A stretch of 64,000 nucleotides of DNA from Schizochytrium sp. TIO01 (GCA_004764695.1 SMSO01000032.1:6840668-6904667); one strand, 5' to 3'; shown: positions 12,458-26,411, counted from the stretch's first letter. Program-made: numbers and translations. Notes: generated by a model from the letters alone, not told the origin.

Positions 12458-12503
12458 TCTTTTCTTTTCTTTTCTTTTCTTTTCTTTTCTTTTCTTTTCT
12501 TTC
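12458..12503. repeat. (CTTTT)9 array
   Basis: About nine CTTTT units, pyrimidine only on the plus strand. The same unit recurs near 9397 and 42797. Confidence 0.96.
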
Positions 12504-13039
12504 CACCCCTAGCTATGAGGTGAATGGGAACTTGAGTTTAATGCAAAACCAAAAAATTGAAAAGTTTACTATTAAAACAAATTGTAATTATATCTTTTTT
12601 CAATTAAAGAAAATGCGGGGTTCGAAAGACCTAAGTTGAAAGAGAGATATATATATCTACTGTGGTAGTAGTTAGAGAACTTTCTTTTAGAAAATGTATT
12701 GAAAGACAAGCAGGCCTCCCAATGACACTAATGGAAACACTAAGGCAAGCAAGCAAGCAGCAAACAAATAAACGAACTCCGTCTTGGCATGATGGGTGCT
12801 TTCCCCATCGATCATCGCAGGCCATGTCTTATTCGTGCCAGAGCTCACGTTGCAGAATTTTATTTGTTGTGGCCTCAAAATCAGACAGGACAAGAAGAAC
12901 CTAGCTAGCTAGATATCTAGAGTGAGTGGGTGAGTGGGTATCAATGTAAGTAAATAAAAAGTGCAAGTATATATTTGACATCCTTTGTCGTGACAAATCG
13001 TGGCGCAACAGCTCTCGCTCTTCTGCTGCTCCCTCTTTC

Positions 13040-13140
13040 TAAAAATTGCCTTTAACAATTTAAAATATAAAATAGAAAATATTTAAAATATATATAATAA
13101 TAATAAAACATGAGAATTCATCATATTTACAAAAACCACG
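13040..13140. other. AT-rich island
   Basis: About 100 bp dominated by AAATATAAAATAG- and TATATAATAATAA-type words, with no open frame. Confidence 0.75.
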
Positions 13141-14734
13141 TTCTCATTTTTATCTTTTCTAACTTTGAACTCTATTCTTCATTCTTATTCAAAGCTCCTT
13201 CTGCAAAAGGTTCAACTCGCCGCAAGAGCGTTTCTTACTTAGCTCCTCTGCTTTGATATTTCGAACGAGGGACGCTCGAGCCGAGGCAATTGGGCGCTCC
13301 GTGGGTACGTCTTGGAGCTAGCTTAAAACCTGACTGACGATGGCTTTCGATCGAAGGCTCGCATCATCTACCTTCAATCCGATGCGGAGCAATGGGAAGC
13401 CGGAGGCAGAAAGATGCCGAAGAATTTAGGTAGGTAGGTACTTCTTTATTAGGTGCGCAGCCCCACCATTGCACTGAGAGGATCGCTGAGCGGCCTTCTG
13501 GTATGTATAAACTCCAAGAAATGCCTCGCTTCCTGCAACAGCGATGTACGCAAGATGTTCAGGATCGCCATGAATTTGATGGGCATTCCAACTTGGAATT
13601 CCAAGCTCAGTGGCATCGAGCAGGACGATGCGCCTGCACTTCTTTCGACTGATGCTGGCAGAAGAAGAAGAAGAAGAACTTGCAGACGAAGAAGTACTCT
13701 TGGTTTTTGTTCGTGTGTCCGTGCTTTACACAGCCTCGCTCTTGATGGCTTGGAAGAACCGGCGGCTCAAAACTCTTCTGGAGAAAACCTATCGATCAGA
13801 TCGGGAAAGGAATAAACGAAAGGACTCCAGCCTTTCTTTGGTGATAGTTTTAGTAGAATGCGAAAGAACTTGTAAGCTATTGCTTCGATTGAGGGTTGGT
13901 CATCCAACAGTAGTCAGCTTCGGAGATAGCGAGGTCGGCCGTTTCTGCTGATCTCTCAGCTGCACGCAGCGACGCAGGTGCCGGCATTGCAGTAGAGACC
14001 GCCCCAAAGGCAAACAAATATGTGCAGCACAAAGAATTCCATCCACCAACCACTCCGTCAGTCTGAAGATTTATGTCAATTTCATAAAGTTTATGAAAGC
14101 TCCAGTTCGCCAGTAGGAAGAAACGTGCACGTCTCATTCAGCAAACAAGCAGGAGAGCCACGCGCATGCTGTCCCAATGGAGCAGGAATGGATAATTGAT
14201 TGATGGATAAGCTTGATGATTGATTCACGGTGCAGTTGATGACGGATTGATTGAGCATATTGATCGATCAGGGAAGAATTATTCTGCATTAGTCAGAGAT
14301 CCGAGTTAAGACCATCTCGCCCACGAGGTAGGCATCTGCATCTAATGCCAACCTGCCTCTTGATAGAGCCGCAAGAAAGAATGTTTGAGCAGTGTGGTTT
14401 CGCCTCAGCCATGAGGTTTACTACGCGAGCGCTTCTTTCTGCCTGCTCTGGGTTGATTGAAATGGCGGCACACCGGCGGGAAGAATAGAACAGCAAAAGA
14501 AAGCGAGCCGCCCAACTGCACTTTGCTAACAAGAAGAAGAGTGGCTTTCAGAAGTTTGACTGTCATTGATCGTGCCCAGGCTCGCAAATTTTAAGAACTC
14601 ACGCCAAAACAAACAATCAGCTTAGCTTACAAAAAAAATCCAACGAACAGACGAAGAAGAAAATAGTTGCAGATACTCAGAGAGGAGCACCCAGCGAGTC
14701 AGTCATTCAATTCATTGTCCTTCCTATGGATAGC

Positions 14735-14826
14735 TAGCTAGCTCTTCAATTAATAAGCGCAACTGCAATCGTGAAGCTTCAGTTGTAGCTACCTAGCTAG
14801 CTAGCTACCTACCTAGCTAGCTGGCT
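14735..14826. repeat. CTAG/CTAC tetranucleotide cluster
   Basis: Two runs of GCTAGCTAGCT-type sequence (about 14737-14745 and 14785-14826); the second mixes CTAG and CTAC units. Smaller CTAG runs occur near 8612, 11937, 12901, 15165, 32878, 49097, 52563 and 56393. Confidence 0.9.
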
Positions 14827-16189
14827 GTGCGCCTGCGTGTTTTCCAAAAACCAACATTGAGAGCTCATTTTCTTTGATTGAAGTCTCAGAAAGGAAGAAC
14901 CCATGAGAAAACTAGTTTCACCTCGGGCAGAAGAAACTTTAGTCCCACCTGTTTGCTGCAGCGAAAGACTGCCGCTTCTAAAGGCCTCTCCTTGTCCCAT
15001 CCACCCGAAATACTCTCGTGAAACACAAGGGCGCCGCAGAGTAATAAAAGACTTGCGACCTGCAATTGTCTGGAGTAAGCAACTCGCAAACACAACGGCA
15101 ACGTACAGTCGTGGTTGGCGTTTGCAGCAGAAGAACCTGAGTGAGTGAGTAGACATACTTACCTAGCTAGACAGACACCAATTTATTAGAATAAGAGCGG
15201 CCGCATTTCTTTTATAACTTGAATGAAACCCATGCCAGAATTCTATCGTGCCCGGCACCTTTCAAATCTTAAACTTGAGTCATCAAACTCCAGTCAACCA
15301 TCTTTTCTTCAAAATAGGCGCCCAAGATTTCAGTACGTACCATTTACTTTTATGAATCATTTCCCGTTCACGATACCAGTGATGGAAAGGTTGCGTTCGC
15401 GAGTGCACTGCTGCCTCGACTGAAAAACTTCAGGTCCTCGTGGTGGGTACCTAAAGGTCTCATGTTCTTCGAGTTCCTCGCATGGGCTGACTTACATACT
15501 GACTTACATACTGACTTGCAGACTGGCCAGCAATGCACCCATCGTGCCCAGCGTCCTCTTCAAAGCTGTCTGTGCAAGGCCGAAGGAGGTGGGCGGGTTT
15601 TGAATTCGGGTCTTTCCTGGCATTCTTTAGGAGTTACGCTCTGCACACACACACTCACACAAAAACAGAAAGAAGTAAACTGATGAAGAGCACGCGCTCC
15701 GCGAGACTGACTGAAGAACTGACTCTGAGAAAGGGCACAGATAGGTAAAATTCGTGAAATAAGGAGAAGATTTGAAGAAGAAAAAAATGTACCCACGTGC
15801 CTAGTCGTGAATGCAAGCAACCGGCAGAATAAAGCAATCATGCGGCTTCGACTGATGGTATGAGTTTCGTGCACTAGGTTCAACGTTACCCATGGAGATT
15901 CTCCTCTACTGCTGGGCGGTATTCAGGCATGATAATAAATTATAAATACCAAGATGGGTGGTTCAAGTGTCTTTTAGACTTCTGTCTTGTTCAATTTAAA
16001 AATTAATTAACATACATCACTCCGCATAGGACACCCACAGTAACTATTCCGTCGAGAGGATCCCGACCCAAAAAATAGTGCTTTCCAGGTTGGCCATGGA
16101 AGTTTGTCTTTGAGCTGAATCGAAGGGGCAACTAGAGACTAAAAGACAATGTTTCTTTAGGTTTGTTTCTTCTTATTTACAATTAGAGC

Positions 16190-16680
16190 TCTCTTCAAGC
16201 AAGAACTCTTTTTTTTTTTTTTCTCTCTCTTCTAACTTATCTAAGTAATATGATCGTGGGAAGGGAATAGAAACATTTTTGATATATTTATATTTATAAA
16301 ACATTATTAGTGCTAGTAAGATAGTTTTCAAAAGTTCCGAACATATTTGATTATTGAAAAGAAAATTAAAGGTACTGCACTAATTGCTGTGCGTACAAAA
16401 ACGTTTTTATTAATTTTAATTTCTGTATATTTATGAAAAGGTCTATTGAACATCTATCTACCTTCATGATGTGCTCTTATAGACTAATCTTTTGAAGTTG
16501 AACTTGGAAATGAGACAACCTTATCTCTTTTTATTAATTTTTAAATAGAAATTTAGTAACATGAGTTTTAGAAAGAAAAAAGAAAAACTTTATTATTCTA
16601 CTTTAAGTAACTTCTAAAATAATATTTAAAGAATAGTTTTCTTTCTGTTTGTTTGTTTTATCGATTGAATAAGTTACATA
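16190..16680. other. AT-rich island, extended
   Basis: About 490 bp of AT-rich sequence with a long T run near 16208-16222 and many TTATTAATTTT-type words. It marks the boundary between the microsatellite-rich left part and the plainer middle part. Confidence 0.75.
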
Positions 16681-19600
16681 CGTAGTAGGATGTAGCGGCT
16701 AGTGTTGTATAGCGTAATTATCGCGTCTGTAATGCTTGCATGATTAGATGCCCGGCAACGCTCAAGGATGTGGAGAGTCTTACAGCCGATGGAGCTAACT
16801 CGATACGAAAACCTTCAATTAGTTGCACCCAAATTATGCTTGCATAGGTCAGTCGGCTGCTAACACGCCAAGAGTCCTCAGATGAGTTCGTTTGTATGTT
16901 ACTTCACTAATGAGACACCTCAAGATTCATATCTGCTATGTCAGACCTAAATGCTCCCAAACGGAGGTGTTTCGATTGAACGCGGGAATTAGAAGCATAT
17001 GTGCAAAGTGCGTCGTGTCAGGAGCGTGGCAATTTTAGGTTAGACAGTGATGCGCTTTGAGAAGCTCATGAAACCTAAGATTGAGGGCATAAACCTTTCT
17101 GCAAAGATTTTCCAAAGCTGCAGTCAGTCTATCTAAAGCCATAGCCAAAGGGTTGTCTGGAGTGTTTCTGAATTTCAATAAACTAGATATGAAGGATATC
17201 GAAAGACCCTAATTGAGCGTAAAACTAACTTGAATGAAGGAGACGCACAATAAAGCGCTGACGCGACCAAGGCTGCGTCTTGCCAACAGCAAATATGACA
17301 CCACCTCAAAGTGTTGGCCAACTCAAACCTAAATGTCTAACCCAATTAGACCTAGTGAAATTTGAGTATTCCTTATCCAGGTGGGGAAATCTTAAGAACG
17401 CATTTTGATTTGGTCTTGGAGCCTGGAATGGCAGTTGCTTAACGCAATGTGGACGACAAGAACTCATCATTGCAACTAATTTATTGCACATAATTCTACA
17501 CTCTGCATGTATATGCTTTTTGACTTTGCCTATTGCACTCACAAGGAAAATCAATTGGCACGTAAAAAACGTATCCGATCATCAGCTGCCTAATTCACCT
17601 CCTCCTCTACTCTGTATCAGAATTAAGTTTTAGAGTATGGACGCATCAAGCATAGATTATGGCCATTGATCAAGAAAATCAAGGATTTGATACCCACGCC
17701 AACTTTAAGTAACGGCAACTCTTGGAATACATTTATAAATCATGTTGAGAAACCCAGCCTCCGTCAAAACTCGAGCTAACCATTTCTCTGAAAACTCTTC
17801 GTAGAAAGGCTACTGTAACAACGTCAAATAAGCAAGTTACCTTGACAAGGAGATCTATATTGGCCTGACAGATTTTTATTCCTAATGATAACAATTCTCA
17901 TTTGTCTTTCAATCTGTGCTGCATTTAATGATTCTAAAAGCCTGTAACAGAAAATTGAGGAGAGAATTGAGTGACGAACGATGAAAATCCCATTTGTAAG
18001 AACTACTGCTTTATCTCTTTCATTCACTCTTTCAACTGTTCTATAACTTTGTCAGGTTGTAGTTTCATTAGCAAGTTGCTCGATTTCGTCAACGCGACAA
18101 AGTGACCCTTGTAAAAGGACCAACACCGTATTTCAGTTAGATTATTAGCCTTACAAATTGAATTAGCTTGCGAAATCACGAAATCAAAAAACCCAGTTTT
18201 AAAACTTCATGCCGAGTTTGCTTTCTGCCATACCATCACTAAATAATGGAATTTCACTTTCTAACAAGGAATTAGTTACATAGTTTCTTTCTGGTGGAGG
18301 TGTCCGCGCGACTTCTTATGTATTGCCCGAGAAACGCAACTGATTAGCTTCGCTCTGTCCTTAGTAGTTCGGGAGTGTTGATTTTTTCTTCTGAATAATG
18401 TTACTCTTACTTTCCGTGATGAGCTCTTGACAAAATTATCCTCTATCACTTACCTCGAGCGCAGACACCCGCACGAGGTCGGAAGGTGGCTCACATCTCT
18501 TCACTACACGATAATAATTCTCTTTCAATCGCCTACCTTTGAGAGTGGGCAGCGTTTCCCTGAAGAAAGAACCCGTCTTCAGTGAGTCCCACCACCAATG
18601 CTCTAGCTCATCCATCGGCGAAATCACTCAAACACGCCGTTCGGGAACAGTTTCTTTTTAGGAATATTACTCATCAAGAAAAAGCTTTCCCGAAAACACG
18701 TTTACGCAGACGCCCTTCAGTTAGCTTGTTCTCTCGTCACAAAGACACATAATCTTCACAACTTTAGTAACCCCTTTTCCGTGATAGATACTTACTTTCT
18801 ATTCTTCTATCTTTCTTTCTGCATGTCTTTCAAGCCAACGCTTGGAGGATCACCTATATTCGCACTCATTATGAGTCCACTTGTATATACGAATGTCCGA
18901 CTTTTAAAGAACGGAAAGCAGCGACAGATTCTGGGCTCCCTTTGATTGAGGTTCTCAGCGTTGGAAAGACGGACAAAATGGAACTACGCTGTGACTTGAT
19001 GTGGATTGAGGAAACCAAAATTACCTCCTGTCAAGCAGATAATTTAATTCTCCAGCATTAACCTCCTCGTGACGTCGCCGCGCCATTGCAGTTTAGACGG
19101 TGATGATACGAAGTACTGAGTGCGTTTCTTTCAGGTGGATCCTCCCTCGAACCCATATTGCATGCAATCTCCGCGCTCTCGAAATCGGACACGGTTCAAT
19201 TTTTATAGTTTTTCTTCGTTGTTCTTGTAAATAAAAAGTAAGCATTGCAATTAATTAGTGCCCCCTACCTGGAGGAAGTGTGGAGTTCAAGTTTAGAATA
19301 GTGAGCTGTTTACGCGTCATTCACTCTATTGCACCACTTTTTCAGGTTTCTTGGAGCCGAAAGGGCCTTGCTTAGAACCGTCACGAGGCAGACTTGTGGC
19401 CACCGTAACACAGAAGTGGAGATGCTGCTGCTTCAGCTGTAGATAACCGCACTTGAAATTAAGTCCCGCTCTCGTTTCACTCTTTTTGCACGCAGAAAGA
19501 GAAGAAACACTGCCCTCTGCGGGGAAAGCGAAACCCGAAGTTGTGGGCGCCTGAGAAGCAAGAAGTCTTCGCACAATCAATGCATTGAGGCTGATCTGAT

Positions 19601-19779
19601 GCCGTTGCTTAGAGAGCATTCGCTATTTCTGAGGAACATATAAATGAACAAATGGTGAACCGTATGGAGAAATCCATCGGTTAATGGCAAAGGAAAACTG
19701 TTAAACAGACCTTGATGGCCAATGCTTTGCGAACAACATATAAGCTGAATCAGACAGTTTTCAGGTCAGCCTTCTCTAG

Positions 19780-20137
19780 GACAGAGGAAAGGATCCAGAT
19801 GCCAAATTATGTCTCTTGGATTCCAGCACTTTTCTGACTTTGGAGATGCGTTTTCACATCGATGTCCAGCATCTATGTAATCGCAGTTTTGCCCTTACAG
19901 CATTACCCCGGCTGTTGTCAAGTAGTGCTCGATACTTTGATTCGCTTACCTTCGGCTTGACTTCTATTTCAAAGCATGTTCGGAGAAGATCTCGCGAACC
20001 TGAACCTAATGAGGTACGGGTGTTTCAAATTCTTCTGGTCGACTCTCAAGAAATTGAACGCACGATGGAAATTATGAATTCTTTCGAGTTACCTCATTCT
20101 CTTCAGTATTTCATGAATCATCGTTTTCCTTGCAATC
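19780..20137 (+). other. Possible internal exon, unknown protein
   Basis: The segment follows CAGCCTTCTCTAG, a fair 3' splice site, and is followed at 20138 by GTAAGT, a near-perfect 5' splice site. Between them a single frame stays open for about 119 codons. The product is mixed in composition, with an acidic/basic middle (SREPEPNEVRVFQILLVD) and no low-complexity part. Good sites at both ends make this one of the better exon candidates in the window, but the protein is not recognised and no partner exon was found. Confidence 0.3.
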
Positions 20138-21040
20138 GTAAGTAACAAAAAGGCAGGATGAGAGCGATGCTCAGAGCTGTAAAGATGTGCATGCCTACGC
20201 GTTTGTTGTGCTTCTCTTGGGCCAAATCATAAACTTACCATGCTGGTCACCGTTTGGACTATAATCCAGGCATCTTTGCGCATCGATTCCTTTATTGCGT
20301 CCAAAACTCCAGGACTTCACCTTCCGAGGGCTCTGCGAAATGAAGGGCGGATCAGGGGGGTCCAATTCTGCCTGAACACCTGCACTGGCTACAGCCTCAA
20401 CCTTTAACAGTCAAGGATCGGAGTTCTGTGGCGAGCTGGCGCCTATTGTACCTACCTAGGTAGTAAGAAAGTAAGTAAGTAGTACATGATATTCAGTTGC
20501 GCCTTATACATATCTTCTGCGATAACGTTTTTCCAAAAGAGCGTCGCACACTTTGAAACTACGCGCACACATAGAATTATAAGCTACCGAGTCCCTTGCG
20601 AGTTGGTACGTATAATCAATCATCTGTTGCATACATGTACTTATGTCCGCTCCTTTCTACAGGCTTTCTGTTTTAATGATGAGTTGGCTATTGATGAATA
20701 GATATTAAAATACCTACTCCTGTGTCATTGTTAGGTTAGAAGGCAGTACGCAGTACGAGCTAAGTCGCTGGCAAACATGGAGTTCGTTTAGTTTCACGCG
20801 AAGGCACACCTGCCTATCAACAACATATCATCACTCTCACCCGTCAGAAGTGCTGAGTTGAAATCTTTCATGGGTAAAACACTCAAGCTAAAACAATCGC
20901 TGGCGCATCGTGATATATTGTATGTCCTTAGGCGCCTACCTGCCCATGGACCGGGAGTAATGACGCAGGCCAAGACTTTTGCAACGTCTGGCGAAACCTC
21001 GGAATGACGTGGACTCGTCGATGCGTTTTCAAGCTCTCTT

Positions 21041-21057
21041 GCATGCATGCATGCATG
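21041..21057. repeat. GCAT tetranucleotide run
   Basis: Four self-complementary GCAT units, a short palindromic stretch. Confidence 0.9.
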
Positions 21058-21512
21058 GGAGAGCACCCCTCTGTGACAATCACGTCGAGGAGGAGGGAGC
21101 AAGAACTCACAGCGGAGAAGCCCACAGATGACGTGCCTGATGGCGAACCATGGCCGATGTAATCCATGCGGCGTGAAACAGGTGCTCTCGAAAAAGCCAG
21201 GTGAAGCAGGACTTATGAAAGAGCAGGTAGGGAGTACACCGCAGCATCTTATGTTGTGTCAAACAGGCCTCCAAAGGGAGAACAGGTGAAACCAAAGTTG
21301 GAGGGCCTTTTGCATAAATCATATGGCGCCACTGTAAGATTGAGGCAGTAGTAGATGATTTCCAGCTCCACTGGAACAGGGTCCAGCGATCTGATTAGCA
21401 AACTTCGATAATTTTTGCGCAAAGGCAGTTAGCTCAATGCTGTAACGGTGGTTTGCGAAGAATGTGAAACGCGTGCATGCACACCGGCGACGTCGTTGGT
21501 TCGTCATCCTTG

Positions 21513-21533
21513 CAGTCAGTCAGTCAGTCAGTC
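21513..21533. repeat. (CAGT)5 array
   Basis: Five CAGT units in register. Confidence 0.93.
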
Positions 21534-24175
21534 ATCGCGTCGCTGGGAAATTACAATCGCGAGATTTCAGCCAGATACGACACTAGCTCCTGCACGTTTG
21601 AGCGTAAGTACTTTGCATTCACCCCTGCCTGAGTCAGATTAAGCTGGACGCTTTCCCCCAAGATTTCGTGCAATCTTTCAGAATAAGAAACGATGCCTGA
21701 CCTTTCCGGAGTACAGTAAGGAAATGTATTGACCTTGTGAAAGAAGGGCAGAGTACTAGAGCAAAATGTTCCCATCTCGAACGCTCTAATGTCTCCTCGC
21801 AAGGAATGACTATTGAAAAGCCCGCCGTTTTCAAGCGAGAGAAGGCCTTCACGTCATAGTATTTGGAAGCACATATCCTATCCTAGTAGCAGCTCGCTCG
21901 CGGTCTTTCAATCAAAAGCTCACTCACTGTGAAGGGTGTCCAGGTACCATGATATCGAATATGGAAACAAATGATAAAGCTCAATGGATAGGTAGACCAT
22001 TAAAGGAACGACGTCGCCAGCAATGGCAAAGAACGAAGACAATAGTAATTCCAATTTCAATTTTGAATTAATACAATGAGATTTATCTTCTCAAGCTGCT
22101 ACACCCTACAGAAAAAGCGCCTGGAAACGAGGTTTTCTTCTTAGCTGACGATGATTGAATATCTAGGCATACCACAGTAAGTGCTCTTTCACCTCGGGCA
22201 GTTGTCATATAAGCCTTCTCACGTCTGTTGGCTCTGTGTGAGTATGTTAGACAGAATTAAACTATTTATTTAACTAACTGATATTTAATCGCCTGTCGAT
22301 AAGTTTAAGTGGTGGTAAGCCATAGCATTGACAAGAGCCCTTATCTCATGTAATCTTCTTTATAAACTCCCTCGAAAACTAGTTTGATTCCGAGTGTAAC
22401 TTTCGTGCCTTTTAGCAAGCCGTTGACTAAGGTCTCAAGGCTTCAGTGAAAATGGGAAACTACTTTTTAATATCTTCCGCACGTTGAAAGTTCAAGGACT
22501 TCATTACAGATAAAACTGCCCCTGTGCGTCACGCACGCATAAAGAATCTATCTAAGATTCTCCAGCCATGAAAATCGCTTTGAATATGTTGCTGCTTGAC
22601 ACTCCGACGATGGCAACACCTGGCAATGCACCATACAGGTCAAAAATTCGTTTCTATAAATTAAACAGATTTGACACAAGAATAGCGAGAATAAAGCTTA
22701 TCCTTCCTTTTTTTTAAATTTGAAAAGGCCTGTTGCTTTAGAAATAATAGAATAACGAAAATGAACTAGAAAGTATAAACAGAGAGAATGGTACTCGTAT
22801 TTAATTTTAAAACATAAGTACAAAACAACACCATTAAATTTCTTGTTGTTATTGTTGATGATGATGATGATGGTACGTATTACACATTGAACAAAAAGGA
22901 GTCATATGAAATAAAGAACAACGACCTCTGGTTTTCAATTATATAATTAAGTGTTAATTATTGCATATACAAACCATCTTTACTGTTTTAATCATTGAAA
23001 GCAATAGTCTAAACCAAAGATTAGGGTGGAAGTATTTTATTTGATTCATGCGTTTCCTTTTAAATCCTTAAGCTCATCGTATTCGTGGTCAGAGATAGTT
23101 CTAAAATTACCCTAAACCCACTTCGATGTAATATATTCCGCATCACTTTACAAATTCTTCTTTTAATGTACGATGTTCAGAAATAGATGCTTGAAAACTG
23201 GTTACTTCAAGGAAAACAATCAGAGTTTGATTATTCAAGTAATCTGATCAGCTAAATGAAATTCAGGTTTAAGAATGTTGAAAAATTCATTAACTTTTCA
23301 TCGAAATTCTAGCAATCATGGGTCTCCTCTGAAAGAATATTTTTTTTCTTCTTATATACTCTCATTTATCTTTATGGTTGACTTATAAAATGTATACATC
23401 TTTATCCAAAAGTTCGGAACATTTCTTGTTGGTTAGTTGGTTGGTTTGCTGTGTAACTTGTCTTCTTTCACTCTAATATGATGAAACAAGCATCAAAAGG
23501 ATACTCAATATTCAGATCGCTAAGAATCCAAAATTAGCAAACCAGTCCTAGTTTGGAAGTAGAAGATTACATGCCCTTATGGTGTTTTTAACCCTTTTTA
23601 TTTCAAGAAACAGCCAGCCATATACTTCATATACTTTTATTACAGCTGTGTTCCAATGATTAACGTTGATTGGCAAGATTAAGGCAAAATGTTTCAAGGC
23701 TCGCAGAAGACGTAAGAAGGTACTGAAGATTCTAATTTCCAGGGTACGTGATCTACTGATCCTTTCAAGAGTGAAATGATAAGTAATGTTGCACTCATGA
23801 AAACGACAAATGTTCTTTGTATTGAAAGTACGAGTTGTGCTTCTTCGGCCAATAGTTCAAACCTGGTTATTAGCGCTCTCTGTCTTCAGTGCATAATACC
23901 ACGATGTACCATTTAGACGCCAGTGCGTCTAATATCAATCCTGTAAATGGCTTAGTCATTAGTTTGCTAAGGAGTCAGGCAATGTCTTCTATAGATAAGC
24001 CTTCGATTAAGAACATTCGAAATTGTCGCAATACAAGCTTCTGCGAGCCTTTTGCGAGCTCAATTTAGAGTCATTCCGCATAGATTTAAACTGCAGATAT
24101 TCGAGTTTTGACAGCTAGAGACGAGGCTTTGCATATTTTTAGATTCAAGTATTGAAACTTGCTCATGAATAGACT

Positions 24176-24578
24176 CTTGCGAAGATCTCCAATCGAAGGA
24201 ATTAGTGTGCTAGCGTTCTAGGTGTCCCTGTGTAAAGACCTCATAGGTATAAAGCATACAGTGGAACAGAACTAGACAATCAGACTTGCGTAGTTGCTGA
24301 AGCCCAGAATCAAAATATAACTACACATTACCGAGATCTGCAACCTGAAATAATGGTTGAAGAGGTTCAATTAATCTAACCCCGTCATTTATCTCTAAAA
24401 CTGTCAAGAATGTCTTAGACTCCGAATTTTACTGCATGAATCAGGATGCCCTGGATTTATTTTCAGAACAGCACTTCGCTGACTCTTAAAATCGGCCTTC
24501 TTAAAACCCTTCATCAAGACTCTTGCCTTCATCTTTACAGTTAACATCCAGCTGACCAGACTCATATCTCCACAAGCA
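24176..24578 (+). mobile_element. Inverted-end element, copy A (outermost left)
   Basis: First of three copies in the forward direction. It begins CTTGCGAAGATCTCC and ends ATCTCCACAAGC, imperfectly complementary ends. Inside lie words shared by all copies, among them CCAATCGAAGGAA near the head and CTTGCCTTCAT near the tail. It matches copy G, 5.6 kb away in reverse, at roughly 95%, including 111 identical bases (24431-24541 against 30079-30189). No continuous coding frame is shared by all copies, so this looks like a non-autonomous DNA element; the class is inferred from the ends. Confidence 0.75.
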
Positions 24579-25143
24579 TGTTGCGGCAAAATTTGACAAT
24601 TATTAAAATACCCTCTTGAACAAGGTAACATTTTGCATGATTAATTCATCAAGACCTGTAGTTATGAATCGGGTTACGAACTGATGAGAAGACAGCTTCG
24701 AAAGACCACTTGTGGGGAGATGTATGGAGATACTTTATTTATGCAGATTGATAACCAAACGCAATAGTAAGTAATGGAACGGTAAGTGCAAGGCGCTGAT
24801 AGCCCTTGGCAATCCTCTGCAAAACTTGAGGGCACTGAGACATGCTTAAGAGAAGGAACATGTATTTTCTTCTGGCTATCAAGGCTGGTTATGCACTTTA
24901 TCGATTCGAACAAGAGCTGACGATCAAGAACTGACATGAAAGCCTAATACTGAGTATCCACCAGATAAGTCCTTTGCGTCTCTCAAAATTAATAAAATAA
25001 TGCTCTTCTTCGAAAGACGTAGTCAAGATCAGCAAATTGCCTGCTTGTGAGTATAACTTTTACTATCATAAGCTTTCTTCAATCCTTAAATGCTTTTGGA
25101 CTGGTATCTCCCACAGGTCATTTAGGTGCCTGCCTCAGACATG

Positions 25144-25574
25144 ATTGCTGACATCTCCAATCGAAGGAACTGACAAGACATTGCTAGAGTTTTAATCATC
25201 CCTGACTAAGATCCCATGAAGATAAGGTTTACAATAGAATAGAACCAGACAGCCAGACCTACTTGGTTTAGAAGTCGAGAGACAAAAGAGAGTATACACT
25301 TTCCTAATACCAACGGTAGAACCTGGATTGATGATTAGAGAGACAAGCTAACCTAACCCCGTCGATTGTGCCATACACAATTCAAGTATGTCTTAGTCTC
25401 CTAATTACAACATAAAGCAGTCTGCCTTGGAATTAGATTTCAAGGACAGCAGATCTTTAAATTATAATCCACAGAATCTTATGCCTTCTAAATTTCCCTT
25501 AGAGCATTTCTTCAGCCTCTTGCCTTGATTTTCATGGTCAACCTCTAGCTGTTCAGAGTCATCTCTCAGCAATG
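25144..25574 (+). mobile_element. Inverted-end element, copy B
   Basis: Forward copy starting ATTGCTGACATCTCC and ending CATCTCTCAGCAAT, the clearest pair of inverted ends in the cluster. It carries the shared words CCAATCGAAGGAACT, CTAACCCCGTC and TTGCCTTGATTTTCATGG. It is more diverged from A and G than they are from each other. The flanks do not show a convincing target-site duplication. Confidence 0.75.
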
Positions 25575-26033
25575 TTTGTATGAGAAAGCAAGAATTTGAA
25601 ATTAAGGAATTTCAGAATGCTTCGAATAATAAACATCAGATGCTCTCGCTAGCACAAAAAAATCCATAAACTGAATTTAACGCAATGTTTAAACTCTCAT
25701 CAAAGGATCAGAGCCAAAATGAAACATGGAAAGTGGTTGCTTTGAAGCTCTGATTAGATTTCAGCAGATGCTTTGACTGCTTATAACAGTATACGCGCTT
25801 CAAAGTCCAACGTCTCTAAAGCAAAAAACATTACTTTCATCAATGATAGATATCAACTACTATACACATTGTAATAAACGAGACAGCGTTAACTTGACGC
25901 AATCTAGATATCAACTTTGCTCTTGGTTTTTCCAAGAAGTAAAATTTGTTCAGCCAGAGTATGACCAATACGATAAAGGCAAGAGACTTGAAGAAGGCCT
26001 AGGAAAGGTATTTTTGCTTTTAAACCCTAATAA

Positions 26034-26411
26034 AAGCTACAGTCGAAGGAACTAGTGGGCAAGACATTATCAAAGTTCTCGACATCCCTTTGTAAGATCT
26101 CAAAGAGTTAGGCCTTCCATAGACAACATGGCTTGCTTGGTTGTGAAACCATAAGTGTACATACGCAATCGCTAGAATCAGGTATGGTAGAACCTAAAAT
26201 GATGGTTGAAGAGGCTAGTTTACCTGATTTCTTGAATTATGTCTTAAACTTCTATTTATAATATGATCTGATCTGGCTTGAAATCCAAGCCAAGAACAGC
26301 AGACCGCTAGCTCTTAACGACAAAGTTTAGAAAGCTTTCTAAATCCTTTATTGTGCCCCTTGCCTTGATTTTCATGGTCAACCTTTAGCTAACTAGAGTA
26401 ATCTTTCAACA
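26034..26411 (+). mobile_element. Inverted-end element, copy C
   Basis: Third forward copy. The head is eroded (CTACAGTCGAAGGAACTAG), while the tail keeps CCTTGCCTTGATTTTCATGG, almost the same as in copy B, and ends in CTTTCAAC. Slightly shorter than the others through internal deletions. Confidence 0.7.

Larger units (their letters stand above)
6001..16650. other. Microsatellite-rich non-coding block
   Basis: No gene is recognised. AT-rich islands (about 6780-7060, 10310-10400, 13040-13140, 15990-16020, 16190-16680) alternate with GC-richer pieces that carry overlapping open frames on both strands. The most GC-rich piece, 11380-11945, is open on both strands (178 codons on minus, 90 on plus), so no frame stands out. 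At 13444-13672 (minus) and 13918-14070 (plus) short frames have good amino-acid composition and AG sites before them, but no family is recognised. Confidence 0.5.
16651..24175. other. Plain non-coding block
   Basis: Microsatellites are scarce compared with the first 16 kb. No family is recognised in any frame. One segment with splice-like borders (19780-20137) is listed separately. The part from about 22650 to 23400 is AT-rich and includes a short GATGATGATGATGATG run near 22856. Confidence 0.5.

Noticed and set aside
24404-24631. Minus-strand frame sharing a 38-residue stretch with a plus-strand frame at 30070-30306
   Set aside because: The shared residues follow from the 111-nt inverted match between copies A and G; other copies of the element have stops in this frame, so it is not a conserved protein.
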